A stretch of 5,454 bases of DNA from Helicobacteraceae bacterium. Lineage in GTDB: Bacteria > Campylobacterota > Campylobacteria > Campylobacterales > Sulfurimonadaceae. The position numbers and the translations under genes were made by a program. The notes beneath the pieces are model-generated. The model was not told the DNA's origin and made no database searches. It was given only the letters and a program-made list of their open reading frames with translations. The stretch spans positions 1 to 5,454 of the forward strand of contig DAOWOG010000117.1 of NCBI GenBank assembly GCA_030642185.1, read 5' to 3'. Positions 1 through 5,454 of the stretch are shown one piece after another; positions within the stretch are counted from its first letter, which is position 1, and the number at the start of each line of letters is the position of its first letter.

Positions 1-520
1 GCTCGGTGTGGTTCATAATGTGATCTATGCCCGTGTTGAAGAGACCTTGATGATCATCGCACAGTCACTGGATAAAAGCGGCCTCAAGGATTTGATGGGT
101 GCCGGTATTGTTTTAACCGGAGGGTTTAGCAAAATGGAGGGTATTCGTGAACTTGCAGTTGCTATTTTTGACAACATGCCGGTCCGTATTGCCAAACCAA
201 AAGAGATGGAAGGGCTTTTCGATACCCTTCGTGATCCTGCCTATTCCACTGTTATCGGCCTGGTAAAATATGCTACCGGTGGATATTCTACTTATGAGAT
301 TGATGTCAATAAACGTATGCGCTATGCCAGTGAGAAGCCTATTGAACAGGAACCTGTATTGACAGACATAGTCACTCATCCAGCCCATGATACATCAATA
401 CCGCCTTCTGAAAGCGATATAGCGAAAATCACGATCACAACCTTGCCAACACGCAAAAAAGAGAGTGAAGAAGCTGGAACAATGTCAAAATTTTGGAACT
501 GGGTTACGCAGTTATTTTAA
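1..520 (+). CDS. ftsA: Cell division protein FtsA, C-terminal part (5' end outside window)
   Basis: Actin-like ATPase that anchors FtsZ filaments to the inner face of the cytoplasmic membrane and recruits later division proteins. The reading frame is open from the left edge (first whole codon at base 2) and encodes 172 visible residues, so roughly the first half to two thirds of the protein is missing. Visible features are the helix before the nucleotide site (IYARVEE), the nucleotide-binding loop LTGGFSKMEGI (about visible residues 38-48), and the YSTVIGLVKYA helix that ends the actin fold. A poorly conserved linker of about 65 residues follows. The protein ends in SKFWNWVTQLF, an amphipathic helix with two Trp and two Phe that matches the membrane-targeting sequence of FtsA. 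Identification also rests on ftsZ starting 13 bases downstream, the classic ftsA-ftsZ order. The GTG at base 8 lies inside the conserved domain and is not the true start. Confidence 0.94.
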   Translation, partial: LGVVHNVIYARVEETLMIIAQSLDKSGLKDLMGAGIVLTGGFSKMEGIRELAVAIFDNMPVRIAKPKEMEGLFDTLRDPAYSTVIGLVKYATGGYSTYEIDVNKRMRYASEKPIEQEPVLTDIVTHPAHDTSIPPSESDIAKITITTLPTRKKESEEAGTMSKFWNWVTQLF

Positions 521-533
521 AAAGGAGTGAGGG

Positions 534-1664
534 ATGGATCCGTTTTCTATAGAAGAAACAACAACAAATAATGGGGCACGTATCGTAGCTGTCGGTGTCG
601 GGGGCGGCGGCGGCAATATGATCGGCCATATGCTTAACGAAGGTATTGAAGGCATTGAGATGGTCGTTGCCAACACTGATGTGCAGGTACTCAACAGCTC
701 TTCTGTTGCTTTGAAGATACAGATGGGAAGCCGCTTGACCAAAGGTCTCGGTGCAGGAATGAAGCCGACGATCGGTAAAGATTCTGCTTTGGAAAGCTAT
801 GATGATATTCGTAATGCCTTAGAGGGTGCGGACATTGTTTTTATCGCTGCAGGACTTGGCGGCGGTACAGGTACAGGTGCGGCACCTGTCATTGCACAGA
901 TTGCCAAAGAACTTGGTGCGCTCACGATTGCTGTCGTGACAAAACCATTTATGTTTGAAGGCAGAAAACGTCAAAAGCTTGCAGATCAAGGTCTTGATGA
1001 ACTCAAAAAAGAGAGTGATTCGATTGTTGTGATCCCCAATGACAAGCTTCTCTCCATCATTGACAAAAAGCTGGGGATGAAAGAGAGCTTTAAAATCGTT
1101 GACTCGGTACTGGCGCAAGCGGTAAGCGGCACATCCGGTGTTATTCTCTCTTCCGGTGAAAATGATATCAACCTTGACTTTGCAGACTTGCAGACCGTCA
1201 TGTGCCACCGTGGTATGGCGCTGATGGGTGTGGGTGAGCATCAGGGTGAAAATGCTGCTTATGAAGCCATCAAAGCAGCGATAGAGTCTCCGTTACTTGA
1301 CAATATGTCGATCAACGGTGCGATGGGTGTTCTGGTACATTTCAATATGCATCCTGACTTTCCGATGATGGAGCTCTCACAGGCGATGGTCGTTGTTGAA
1401 GAGAGTGCAGATGAAGATGCCGACGTAATTTTCGGAACCACCAGTGATTCTACTTTGCCGATTGACTATATCCGTATTACACTGGTTGCAACCGGATTTG
1501 AGCGTGATATCAATGAGACAAAAACAAACCCCATCAATACTGACCTCACTTCGCCTGAGGTATCCAGACCACGCCCGATTTCAAGACCTAGAATGGTTGT
1601 CGGCGGTGATGTCAGCGAAGACTACCTCGACGTTCCAACATATATGCGTCAACAAAAAGACTGA
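534..1664 (+). CDS. ftsZ: Cell division GTPase FtsZ
   Basis: Tubulin homologue that polymerises with GTP at midcell to form the Z ring. The 376-residue product is full length for the family. The N-terminal GTPase domain carries the glycine-rich loop VGVGGGGGN (20-28) and the tubulin signature GGGTGTG (109-115). The T7 synergy loop NLDFAD (213-218) supplies the catalytic Asp215 and Asp218 that complete GTP hydrolysis in the adjacent subunit. The C-terminal domain runs to about residue 322. A linker of about 40 residues with Arg-Pro repeats follows, and the protein ends with the conserved [12 protein letters not shown] peptide (363-374), which in this family binds FtsA. The ATG is fixed by a strong AAAGGAG ribosome site at 521-527, six bases upstream. 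No key residue is missing. It is probably cotranscribed with ftsA and with the J-domain gene that follows. Confidence 0.99.
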   Translation: MDPFSIEETTTNNGARIVAVGVGGGGGNMIGHMLNEGIEGIEMVVANTDVQVLNSSSVALKIQMGSRLTKGLGAGMKPTIGKDSALESYDDIRNALEGADIVFIAAGLGGGTGTGAAPVIAQIAKELGALTIAVVTKPFMFEGRKRQKLADQGLDELKKESDSIVVIPNDKLLSIIDKKLGMKESFKIVDSVLAQAVSGTSGVILSSGENDINLDFADLQTVMCHRGMALMGVGEHQGENAAYEAIKAAIESPLLDNMSINGAMGVLVHFNMHPDFPMMELSQAMVVVEESADEDADVIFGTTSDSTLPIDYIRITLVATGFERDINETKTNPINTDLTSPEVSRPRPISRPRMVVGGDVSEDYLDVPTYMRQQKD

Positions 1665-1673
1665 TCTATTTAG

Positions 1674-1964
1674 ATGTCTTCATTTGAAGAAATTGTAAAG
1701 GCCAAAACACTCCTTGGCCTGCATGACAAAGCTTCACTCTCCGAAATAAAAAGCCGTTATAAAAATCTGATGCATAAATGGCATCCGGACAAACATAAAG
1801 GAGATTCTGAAACCGCAACGCAAATGAGTGCCAAAATCAATCATGCCTATAAAACCATTTTGGATTACTGTAAACATTATGAGTTTCGTTTTGATGAAGA
1901 GTTTCTGCAAGAGCAGCATCTCTCCCCTCATGAGTGGTGGATGAACAAATTTGGGGGAAGATAG
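1674..1964 (+). CDS. Small J-domain (DnaJ-like) co-chaperone
   Basis: Short 96-residue protein consisting of little more than a J domain. J domains stimulate the ATPase of DnaK (Hsp70) through a His-Pro-Asp loop. Helix II (SEIKSRYKNLMHKW) is followed by HPDK with HPD at residues 37-39, and then helix III (AKINHAYKTIL). The usual DnaJ Gly/Phe, zinc-finger and substrate-binding domains are absent, so this is a class C (type III) J protein rather than DnaJ itself. The tail (about 70-96) is rich in Phe, Glu and Trp and ends in EWWMNKFGGR, possibly a client- or partner-binding segment. The start is well bounded because an in-frame TAG lies immediately before the ATG. No Shine-Dalgarno sequence is visible, so translation may be coupled to ftsZ, which stops 9 bases upstream. 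A role in division is suggested only by this position. Confidence 0.87.
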   Translation: MSSFEEIVKAKTLLGLHDKASLSEIKSRYKNLMHKWHPDKHKGDSETATQMSAKINHAYKTILDYCKHYEFRFDEEFLQEQHLSPHEWWMNKFGGR

Positions 1965-1987
1965 ATATTTCGGCTTATACCGTCAAC

Positions 1988-2473
1988 TTAATTTTTTCCT
2001 ACAAACATCAACTGCATTCTTCGTAGAAAAAGAACACCCAGCGCAACAGCCAACACCTTAAAATCAATTTCACTTGCACTATGCAGACTTGCAAATGCTT
2101 CACTTTGTGTTGCTTCAACACCCATTGCCTGCATTTCAATTATCTTTGGCGTATAAACGGCATTAAAAAGTAAAAGTGTTGCTATCGTAACACTGGCACT
2201 CAGTATGGTAATGTTGTCCCGTCGACCATTCTTGTACTCCGAAAGTTCAAAAAGTGAAACCACGGCAACCATAAAATACCCCCAATAGCTAAAACGGCGA
2301 AAAATTTCAGCCATCAACTGACCTTCATTATAGCGATCAAGTAGTACATTGGTGAGTATGGCATCTGAATGAAAAATGACTGAAGTCACAAAAATGCCCA
2401 GCACCAACACTGCTCCGAGCGTCATCGCAACAAAAAGAAGATAAAGACTCACTGTCCACTGTTTTCTACTCAT
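1988..2473 (-). CDS. Four-helix membrane protein, resembles DUF4149 family
   Basis: A 161-residue integral membrane protein with four predicted helices (about residues 7-32, 59-79, 88-108 and 136-151). The pattern of a long first helix ending in VIFHS, a conserved YNEGQLMAEIFRRFSYWGY stretch, and a TPKIIEMQ...EAF.SLHSASE segment before the last helix matches my recollection of DUF4149-type proteins in Campylobacterota. No biochemical function can be assigned with confidence. Cys and metal-binding motifs are absent, and the segment before the last helix (about 109-136) is the most family-like part. The ATG lies 2 bases after the prmC stop and uses an AAAGGA ribosome site inside the last prmC codons. 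It is the last gene of the M48–prmC–membrane protein operon. From memory, a similar three-gene order occurs in Campylobacter jejuni (around Cj0721c-Cj0723c), which would suggest an old association. Confidence 0.85.
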   Translation of the reverse strand: MSRKQWTVSLYLLFVAMTLGAVLVLGIFVTSVIFHSDAILTNVLLDRYNEGQLMAEIFRRFSYWGYFMVAVVSLFELSEYKNGRRDNITILSASVTIATLLLFNAVYTPKIIEMQAMGVEATQSEAFASLHSASEIDFKVLAVALGVLFLRRMQLMFVGKN

Positions 2474-2475
2474 AA

Positions 2476-3303
2476 TTATCCTTTTAAAACGAATCCCCGG
2501 TCAAAGCCGGCCAGGTCTTTATAAAATTTCAATGAACTATTCTCATTGATTTGAAGGTAACGCTCTACTTTTGCTTTTTGATCATAACCCATTTCACATG
2601 CAAAGCATTTAATCTTACGTGCCTTGACTTCATCCAGAAGCCTTCGAATGACCTCATCACCTACTTCACCCCCAAACAATGCCAGTGAGGGCTCATAATC
2701 AAGATTGCGCTCCAAATCGGCATCTAACGCAATATAGGGCGGATTGGAGACGAGGAGATCGATCTTCTCATCGATCATTTCAAGCAGATCGCCCTGACGC
2801 AGTTCAATCCGATCTTCAAGTCCGAATTCTACGATATTTTTATGCGCAACCTTCAATGCATCTTCACTGATATCACTGGCAATAATTCTGGCATGGAGAA
2901 GATGCTGTGCAAGAATAATAGAGATCGCACCGCTCCCTACTCCGATTTCGACAAGGGTTATTTCTGCTTCTTTATCGACACAGGAAAGTACTTCATCGAT
3001 CAGTAGCTCTGTTTCGGGACGGGGGATCAATGCACCGGGTTCGATGTGAAAAGTCTGCGAGTAAAAACTAACACTGTTCATGATGTATTCCAGCGGTTCA
3101 TGCGCTTTTCTACGCTGTATCCACTCACGTAAGCGATGGTCATCTTTTATGGTTTCGTCCGGATGCGTTATCAGCCACAGCTGATCACGCTGTAGATAGG
3201 CCATCAGTATCAGCTCAGCCTCACGCCGCGGACGTTCTGCAGCTTCATGCAGTTCGGCTGTTATGACATCCAGCCACTCTGAAATCAGCTGACGCCCTGC
3301 CAC
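2476..3303 (-). CDS. prmC: Peptide chain release factor N5-glutamine methyltransferase PrmC (HemK)
   Basis: S-adenosylmethionine-dependent enzyme that methylates the Gln of the GGQ motif in release factors RF1 and RF2, which is needed for efficient translation termination. The 275 residues match the family length. The N-terminal helical substrate-recognition domain covers about residues 1-85. The linker signature GALIPRPETE (90-99) follows, then SAM motif I VEIGVGSGAISI (118-129), the acidic ribose-binding residue in ASDIS (about Asp144), and the catalytic NPPY at 187-190, the hallmark of N-methyltransferases acting on planar amides. The start is GTG; an in-frame TGA 24 bases upstream leaves no better choice, and GGAAGAG a few bases before it can act as ribosome site. 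The gene overlaps the end of the M48 peptidase gene by 19 bases, which suggests translational coupling. Confidence 0.96.
   Translation of the reverse strand: MAGRQLISEWLDVITAELHEAAERPRREAELILMAYLQRDQLWLITHPDETIKDDHRLREWIQRRKAHEPLEYIMNSVSFYSQTFHIEPGALIPRPETELLIDEVLSCVDKEAEITLVEIGVGSGAISIILAQHLLHARIIASDISEDALKVAHKNIVEFGLEDRIELRQGDLLEMIDEKIDLLVSNPPYIALDADLERNLDYEPSLALFGGEVGDEVIRRLLDEVKARKIKCFACEMGYDQKAKVERYLQINENSSLKFYKDLAGFDRGFVLKG
2479..2484 (-). promoter_or_regulatory. Ribosome binding site for the four-helix gene embedded in the end of prmC
   Basis: On the minus strand the last two sense codons of prmC, AAA GGA, form a Shine-Dalgarno sequence, followed by TAA TT and the ATG of the next gene at 2473. 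The spacing of 5 bases is good. Because the site is covered by ribosomes finishing prmC, translation of the two genes is probably coupled. Confidence 0.8.
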
Positions 3304-4535
3304 GGCTCTTCCAATAGTGTTTTTTCATCCTTTGCCTGGATATTGGCACCCAGCTCTTTGAGACGCTCAATAACCGGCGGATGCGTATAATGAAAAAAGA
3401 TATAGAGCGGATGAGAAAGCGGAAAACTTTTGTTTTCCGTCACCAGTTTTTTCAACGCTTCAGCAAGATAAAGCTTACCGCCGAGTTCAGCTCCGGTTTT
3501 ATCCGCTTCATACTCATTATGCCGGCTCACGACACCCATAATCGGCATCATAATAAAACCGATTACCGGCATAAACAGTAAGAAGAGTATCATCACTACC
3601 GAGGGCTGTTCAGAAACACCAAGAAAAAGGTAAAGTGAATCAGGAATATTTCCAAACAGTGCGAACATCACAAAAAGCATTCCGCCGACCATGCCGATAT
3701 TTTTATAAATATCACCGTGTGCAAAGTGTCCCAACTCATGGCCAAGCACAGCCAGCAGTTCATGCGGTGTCAATTTTTCAAGAAGCGTATCAAACAATAC
3801 GACTCTTTTAGACTTGCCGAGCCCGCCGAAATAGGCATTTAACCGGGCATCACGCTTGCTGGCATCACTGATAAATACACCCTGACTCTGAAAGCCTGTT
3901 TTCGCCATCAGTTCTTCAATCCTGGCATTAAGCTCTTTATCTTCCAGCGGAGTCAATTTATCAAAAAAGAGTGCCCGAATCGTAGGAAAAAACATATTGA
4001 TTAAAACAATCACGCCAAAGATAAAAAGAAAGCTCCACAACCACCATAACTGTGTTGAACTCATGATCAGGTAAACACCCCAGATAACCGCAGATCCAAG
4101 CAGAATGCTGATTAATACCGTAATGACCGTATCTTTGATAAACAGAGCATAGGTTGATCGATTAAATCCGAACTCAACATCCAGAACAAACTTGCTGTAC
4201 CACTCAAGCGGCAGTGTCACCATGCCGTTTATAAAGACAAACCCCATAACAACAAAGATGGTCTGCAGTGCCGGATCATCAATCATATAGGTCGTTTCCA
4301 GCCATGCGATACCGCCGCCAAGCCAGACAATGAACAGCAGATACTCGATCATGGTACTGACCATAGAGAGTTTCTCTTTAGCCACACTGTAATTTCCGGC
4401 TTTTAAAAAATCTGCCGCATTCATCAAAACAGGGTCCTGACGTTTTGCCCGGTTGATGTAACCGACCTGCATAACACTGACATAGAGTTTTATTAAAACG
4501 TAGAGCGAGTAGATAACCATAACTGTCATCAGCAT
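3285..4535 (-). CDS. M48 family (Ste24-like) membrane zinc metallopeptidase
   Basis: Integral membrane zinc protease of the CAAX protease 1/Ste24 class; bacterial members are generally thought to act in membrane protein quality control, and the native substrates are usually unknown. The 416 residues match the family length. Several hydrophobic helices occur before the catalytic site (about 5-25, 63-83, 91-110, 134-156 and 162-186) and two after it (about 281-300 and 313-333). The zinc site is HELGH at 266-270 (in LGHELGHFAHGD), with the third ligand most likely Glu341 in SRHNEYEAD, which aligns with the SRxxExxAD motif of Ste24. The C-terminal SHPLYIFFHYTHPPVIERLKEL (about 374-395) carries the conserved HPP element. 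The first ATG is preferred because AAAAAGG lies 7 bases upstream. It leads the operon with prmC and the four-helix protein. A bacterial Ste24 need not have a prenylated substrate. Confidence 0.95.
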   Translation of the reverse strand: MLMTVMVIYSLYVLIKLYVSVMQVGYINRAKRQDPVLMNAADFLKAGNYSVAKEKLSMVSTMIEYLLFIVWLGGGIAWLETTYMIDDPALQTIFVVMGFVFINGMVTLPLEWYSKFVLDVEFGFNRSTYALFIKDTVITVLISILLGSAVIWGVYLIMSSTQLWWLWSFLFIFGVIVLINMFFPTIRALFFDKLTPLEDKELNARIEELMAKTGFQSQGVFISDASKRDARLNAYFGGLGKSKRVVLFDTLLEKLTPHELLAVLGHELGHFAHGDIYKNIGMVGGMLFVMFALFGNIPDSLYLFLGVSEQPSVVMILFLLFMPVIGFIMMPIMGVVSRHNEYEADKTGAELGGKLYLAEALKKLVTENKSFPLSHPLYIFFHYTHPPVIERLKELGANIQAKDEKTLLEEPWQGVS

Positions 4536-4595
4536 ACAGAAGCCTTTTTACATAATTGATCCGACATTTTAACCTGCTTTGCTTGCTCTTTGTGT

Positions 4596-4624
4596 ATTTT
4601 ATTCAAGTTAATAGACAGAGTTAA
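4596..4624 (-). promoter_or_regulatory. Possible sigma70-type promoter of the M48–prmC operon
   Basis: Reading the minus strand, TTAACT (4624-4619) and TAAAAT (4601-4596) are separated by 17 bases, and transcription would begin about 50 bases before the M48 start. The -35 match is modest and the region is AT-rich, so this is a candidate only. Read-through from the 63-residue gene upstream, whose stop is 115 bases before the M48 start, is an equally good way to transcribe the operon. No terminator hairpin is visible in that gap. Confidence 0.3.
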
Positions 4625-4625
4625 T
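4606..4625. repeat. Direct repeat AGTTAAT, two copies 13 bases apart
   Basis: AGTTAAT occurs at 4606-4612 and again at 4619-4625, with a 6-base spacer AGACAG. The second copy overlaps the -35 position of the candidate M48 promoter. Tandem half-sites of this sort can bind response regulators, but in AT-rich DNA such a pair can also arise by chance. Confidence 0.3.
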
Positions 4626-4650
4626 GTAGATTAAGAATAGCAAACAGTTA

Positions 4651-4842
4651 TTAGCGTACCGGAATTTTACCGATACTTTCGGTAGGAACGATAGCATCAT
4701 CAACATCACCGAAATAGATTTTTGCACCTGCGAAAACTGCACCCATAATCAAACCTGAGATAATGACGGCCCAGACAACTCTGCGTTTTTGTCCTGAGAG
4801 TGTATTGTAATCTTCGATTCCCTGAAGTGTTGGTTCTGACAT
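4651..4842 (-). CDS. Small single-pass membrane protein of unknown function
   Basis: Not recognised. The 63-residue product has a polar N-terminus (about 1-18), a basic KRR cluster at 19-21, one hydrophobic helix at about 22-44, and a short acidic tail containing DVDDAIVP and ending in IGKIPVR. The positive-inside rule predicts the N-terminus in the cytoplasm and about 19 residues outside. It is a credible gene rather than a chance frame. AAAGGA at 4850-4855 lies 7 bases before the ATG, the amino-acid order is that of a designed membrane anchor, and there is no competing frame. It lies alone between the divergent promoter region and the M48 gene, with which it may be cotranscribed. Small subunits of respiratory complexes or protease adaptors can look like this, but nothing in the sequence proves either. 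Confidence 0.8.
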   Translation of the reverse strand: MSEPTLQGIEDYNTLSGQKRRVVWAVIISGLIMGAVFAGAKIYFGDVDDAIVPTESIGKIPVR

Positions 4843-4926
4843 ACTAAGATCCTTTAATTTTTTTTGGAAGAGTACATAATAAACTTAATCATTCCTTTGA
4901 ACTGTAATGCTTAACCTGACGATTTA

Positions 4927-4956
4927 AGTATACTTTTTATTTAATTTTTACGTCAT
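4927..4956 (-). promoter_or_regulatory. Possible promoter of the 63-residue membrane protein gene
   Basis: On the minus strand, ATGACG (4956-4951, four of six matches to the -35 consensus) and TATACT (4932-4927, a good -10) are 18 bases apart with a strongly A-rich spacer. Transcription would start near 4920 and leave a leader of about 75-80 bases before the ATG at 4842. The -10 lies inside a perfect 10-base palindrome, AAGTATACTT (4926-4935), so the box could also be read from the other strand. Confidence 0.35.
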
Positions 4957-4962
4957 CTATGA

Positions 4963-4983
4963 ACGGTACGATTTTATCACCGT
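4963..4983. repeat. Short inverted repeat ACGGT-N11-ACCGT before the extended -10 box
   Basis: ACGGT at 4963-4967 and ACCGT at 4979-4983 are inverted copies whose centres are 16 bases apart. They lie just upstream of the TGGTATAAT box, where an activator or repressor could contact RNA polymerase. The arms are only five bases, so chance is a serious alternative. Confidence 0.25.
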
Positions 4984-4986
4984 ATT

Positions 4987-4995
4987 TGGTATAAT
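4987..4995 (+). promoter_or_regulatory. Extended -10 promoter of the 104-residue membrane protein gene
   Basis: TGGTATAAT contains a perfect TATAAT (4990-4995) with the TG extension. There is no recognisable -35, but upstream DNA is rich in T runs, the pattern known for housekeeping promoters in Campylobacter and Helicobacter. The expected start of transcription, 6-8 bases beyond the box, falls at 5001-5003, that is on the ATG at 5002, so the mRNA would be leaderless. Confidence 0.7.
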
Positions 4996-5001
4996 ACTTT
5001 T

Positions 5002-5316
5002 ATGCAAGATATTCCCTTAATCGAACCTACGCCTGAAATTAAAAACCGTCGTTGTAAAATGATGGCCTATGCGATCAAAATTGTTCTCAGTTACGGCTCA
5101 TTGATCATTGCTGCACTGCTATGGTATAAGTATGACCTCTTTTTCGCAGCTGCCGGTCTGCTGATCAGTTTTGTCGTGCTGGGTATTATACGTTCAAAAC
5201 TTCGAAACAGCGTTATCCCGCGAGTGCAGCAGGAGTACCAGTACAGCGATATGGCAATAGCAGAGTGGTATGTTGCCAAACGGCTCTGTCTCCATTACGA
5301 CGAGATTGACCTTTAA
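5002..5316 (+). CDS. Two-helix membrane protein of unknown function
   Basis: Not assigned to a named family. The 104-residue product has a polar N-terminus with NRRCK at 15-19, two hydrophobic helices (about 21-41 and 45-63) joined by a short WYKYD turn, a basic RSKLR patch at 64-68, and a soluble C-terminal part of about 36 residues (PRVQQEYQYSDMAIAEWYVAKRLC and on). The charges favour both ends in the cytoplasm. The C-terminal part resembles, from memory, conserved hypothetical proteins of Campylobacterota, but no role is known. The ATG at 5002 has no Shine-Dalgarno sequence and begins six bases after a consensus -10 box, so it is likely read as a leaderless message. The next Met codons, at residues 20-21, also lack a ribosome site. 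It is transcribed divergently from the 63-residue gene. Confidence 0.77.
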   Translation: MQDIPLIEPTPEIKNRRCKMMAYAIKIVLSYGSLIIAALLWYKYDLFFAAAGLLISFVVLGIIRSKLRNSVIPRVQQEYQYSDMAIAEWYVAKRLCLHYDEIDL

Positions 5317-5327
5317 CACCTTAAAGG
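5310..5327 (+). other. Hairpin overlapping the stop codon of the 104-residue gene
   Basis: CCTTTAA (5310-5316, including the TAA stop) and TTAAAGG (5321-5327) form a perfect 7-base-pair stem with loop CACC. It is AT-rich and not followed by a T run, so it is not a standard intrinsic terminator. It might protect the 3' end of the mRNA or be fortuitous. Confidence 0.4.
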
Positions 5328-5393
5328 GCACCTCTAATACCATTAAGCTAAGAGAATAAAATGTCAAAAAAAGGTGGCTAGACTATTTCGGGG

Positions 5394-5452
5394 GTGAGAC
5401 TTTAGTCTTACTTTCAGGACTTGACAGGCTTGTTAATGCGACTAAAGTCGCA
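5394..5452. repeat. Inverted pair of hairpins (REPIN-like or IS200/IS605-type end)
   Basis: The first hairpin, 5394-5411, has stem GTGAGAC/GTCTTAC (seven pairs, one G-T) and loop TTTA. The second, 5437-5452, has stem TGCGAC/GTCGCA (six perfect pairs) and loop TAAA. Their cores GACTTTAGTC (5398-5407) and GACTAAAGTC (5440-5449) are exact reverse complements, and the similarity between inverted copies extends several bases beyond the cores on both sides. Two hairpins in opposite orientation about 25 bases apart is the layout of paired REP sequences mobilised by RAYT transposases; subterminal hairpins of IS200/IS605 elements look alike. No transposase is visible, but the window ends 2 bases later, so one may follow. 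No T run makes a terminator of either hairpin. Confidence 0.6.
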
Positions 5453-5454
5453 GC

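Noticed and set aside
8..10. GTG as the start of a short FtsA-like protein
   Set aside because: The frame is open to the left edge and the codon lies within a conserved FtsA helix, so it is an internal Val of a gene cut by the window.
819..1241. 140-codon minus-strand open frame inside ftsZ
   Set aside because: It lies fully antisense to ftsZ, its translation is rich in Cys, His and Arg with no recognisable fold, and ftsZ is strongly conserved in the other frame.
1444..1698. 84-codon plus-strand frame spanning the end of ftsZ and the start of the J-domain gene
   Set aside because: It overlaps two well-supported genes in a different frame, has no ribosome site and gives a composition unlike a real protein.
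1965..1997. Possible bidirectional terminator between the convergent J-domain and four-helix genes
   Set aside because: The only pairing in the 23-base gap is CGG with CCG, three base pairs, and the T run at 1992-1997 lies inside the coding end of the opposite gene. This is too weak to call a terminator.
2679..2870. 63-codon plus-strand frame opposite prmC
   Set aside because: It is antisense to the conserved catalytic part of prmC and has no supporting start signal.
5361..5381. ATG followed by a six-codon frame (MSKKGG) after the 104-residue gene
   Set aside because: It ends at TAG after six codons, is not preceded by a clear ribosome site, and is not continued by a simple frameshift into a longer frame within the window.
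5394..5452. CRISPR repeats or a rho-independent terminator
   Set aside because: There are only two copies in opposite orientation, with no regular spacers, and neither hairpin is followed by a T run.

Overview
The window looks like chromosomal DNA from a Campylobacterota (Epsilonproteobacteria) bacterium, most plausibly of the Sulfurimonas/Sulfurovum type. This is inferred from the style of FtsA and FtsZ, from the M48 peptidase–prmC–small membrane protein gene order, and from the AT-rich promoters that rely on an extended -10. No database search was possible, so the genus is a guess. The sequence holds eight protein genes, one of them cut by the left edge. No rRNA, tRNA, CRISPR array or transposase gene is visible.

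Left part (1–1964, plus strand): the end of ftsA, then complete ftsZ, then a 96-residue J-domain protein starting 9 bases after the ftsZ stop. FtsA tethers FtsZ filaments to the membrane through its C-terminal amphipathic helix, and FtsZ is the GTP-driven ring protein. The J-domain protein is probably cotranscribed and would be a small co-chaperone for DnaK. Its link to division rests only on position.

Middle part (1988–4842, minus strand): reading leftward, a 63-residue single-pass membrane protein of unknown function, an M48 (Ste24-like) membrane zinc peptidase, prmC (release-factor glutamine methyltransferase), and a four-helix membrane protein resembling the DUF4149 family. The last three are packed tightly. 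The peptidase and prmC overlap by 19 bases, and the last prmC codons also serve as the ribosome binding site of the next gene, so these three almost certainly form an operon. This group converges on the ftsZ group with only 23 bases between stop codons.

Right part (4843–5454): a 159-base divergent intergenic region carries a strong extended -10 box (TGGTATAAT) six bases before the ATG of a 104-residue two-helix membrane protein, which suggests a leaderless mRNA. After that gene, the last 60 bases hold two hairpins with reverse-complementary GACTTTAGTC/GACTAAAGTC cores. They are arranged like an inverted pair of REP sequences or the subterminal hairpins of an IS200/IS605-type element, and the window ends there.

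Most of the window is ordinary core genome. I found no clear new multi-gene system. The items most worth a second look are the terminal double hairpin, the predicted leaderless gene, the J-domain protein behind ftsZ, and the uncharacterised 63-residue protein.
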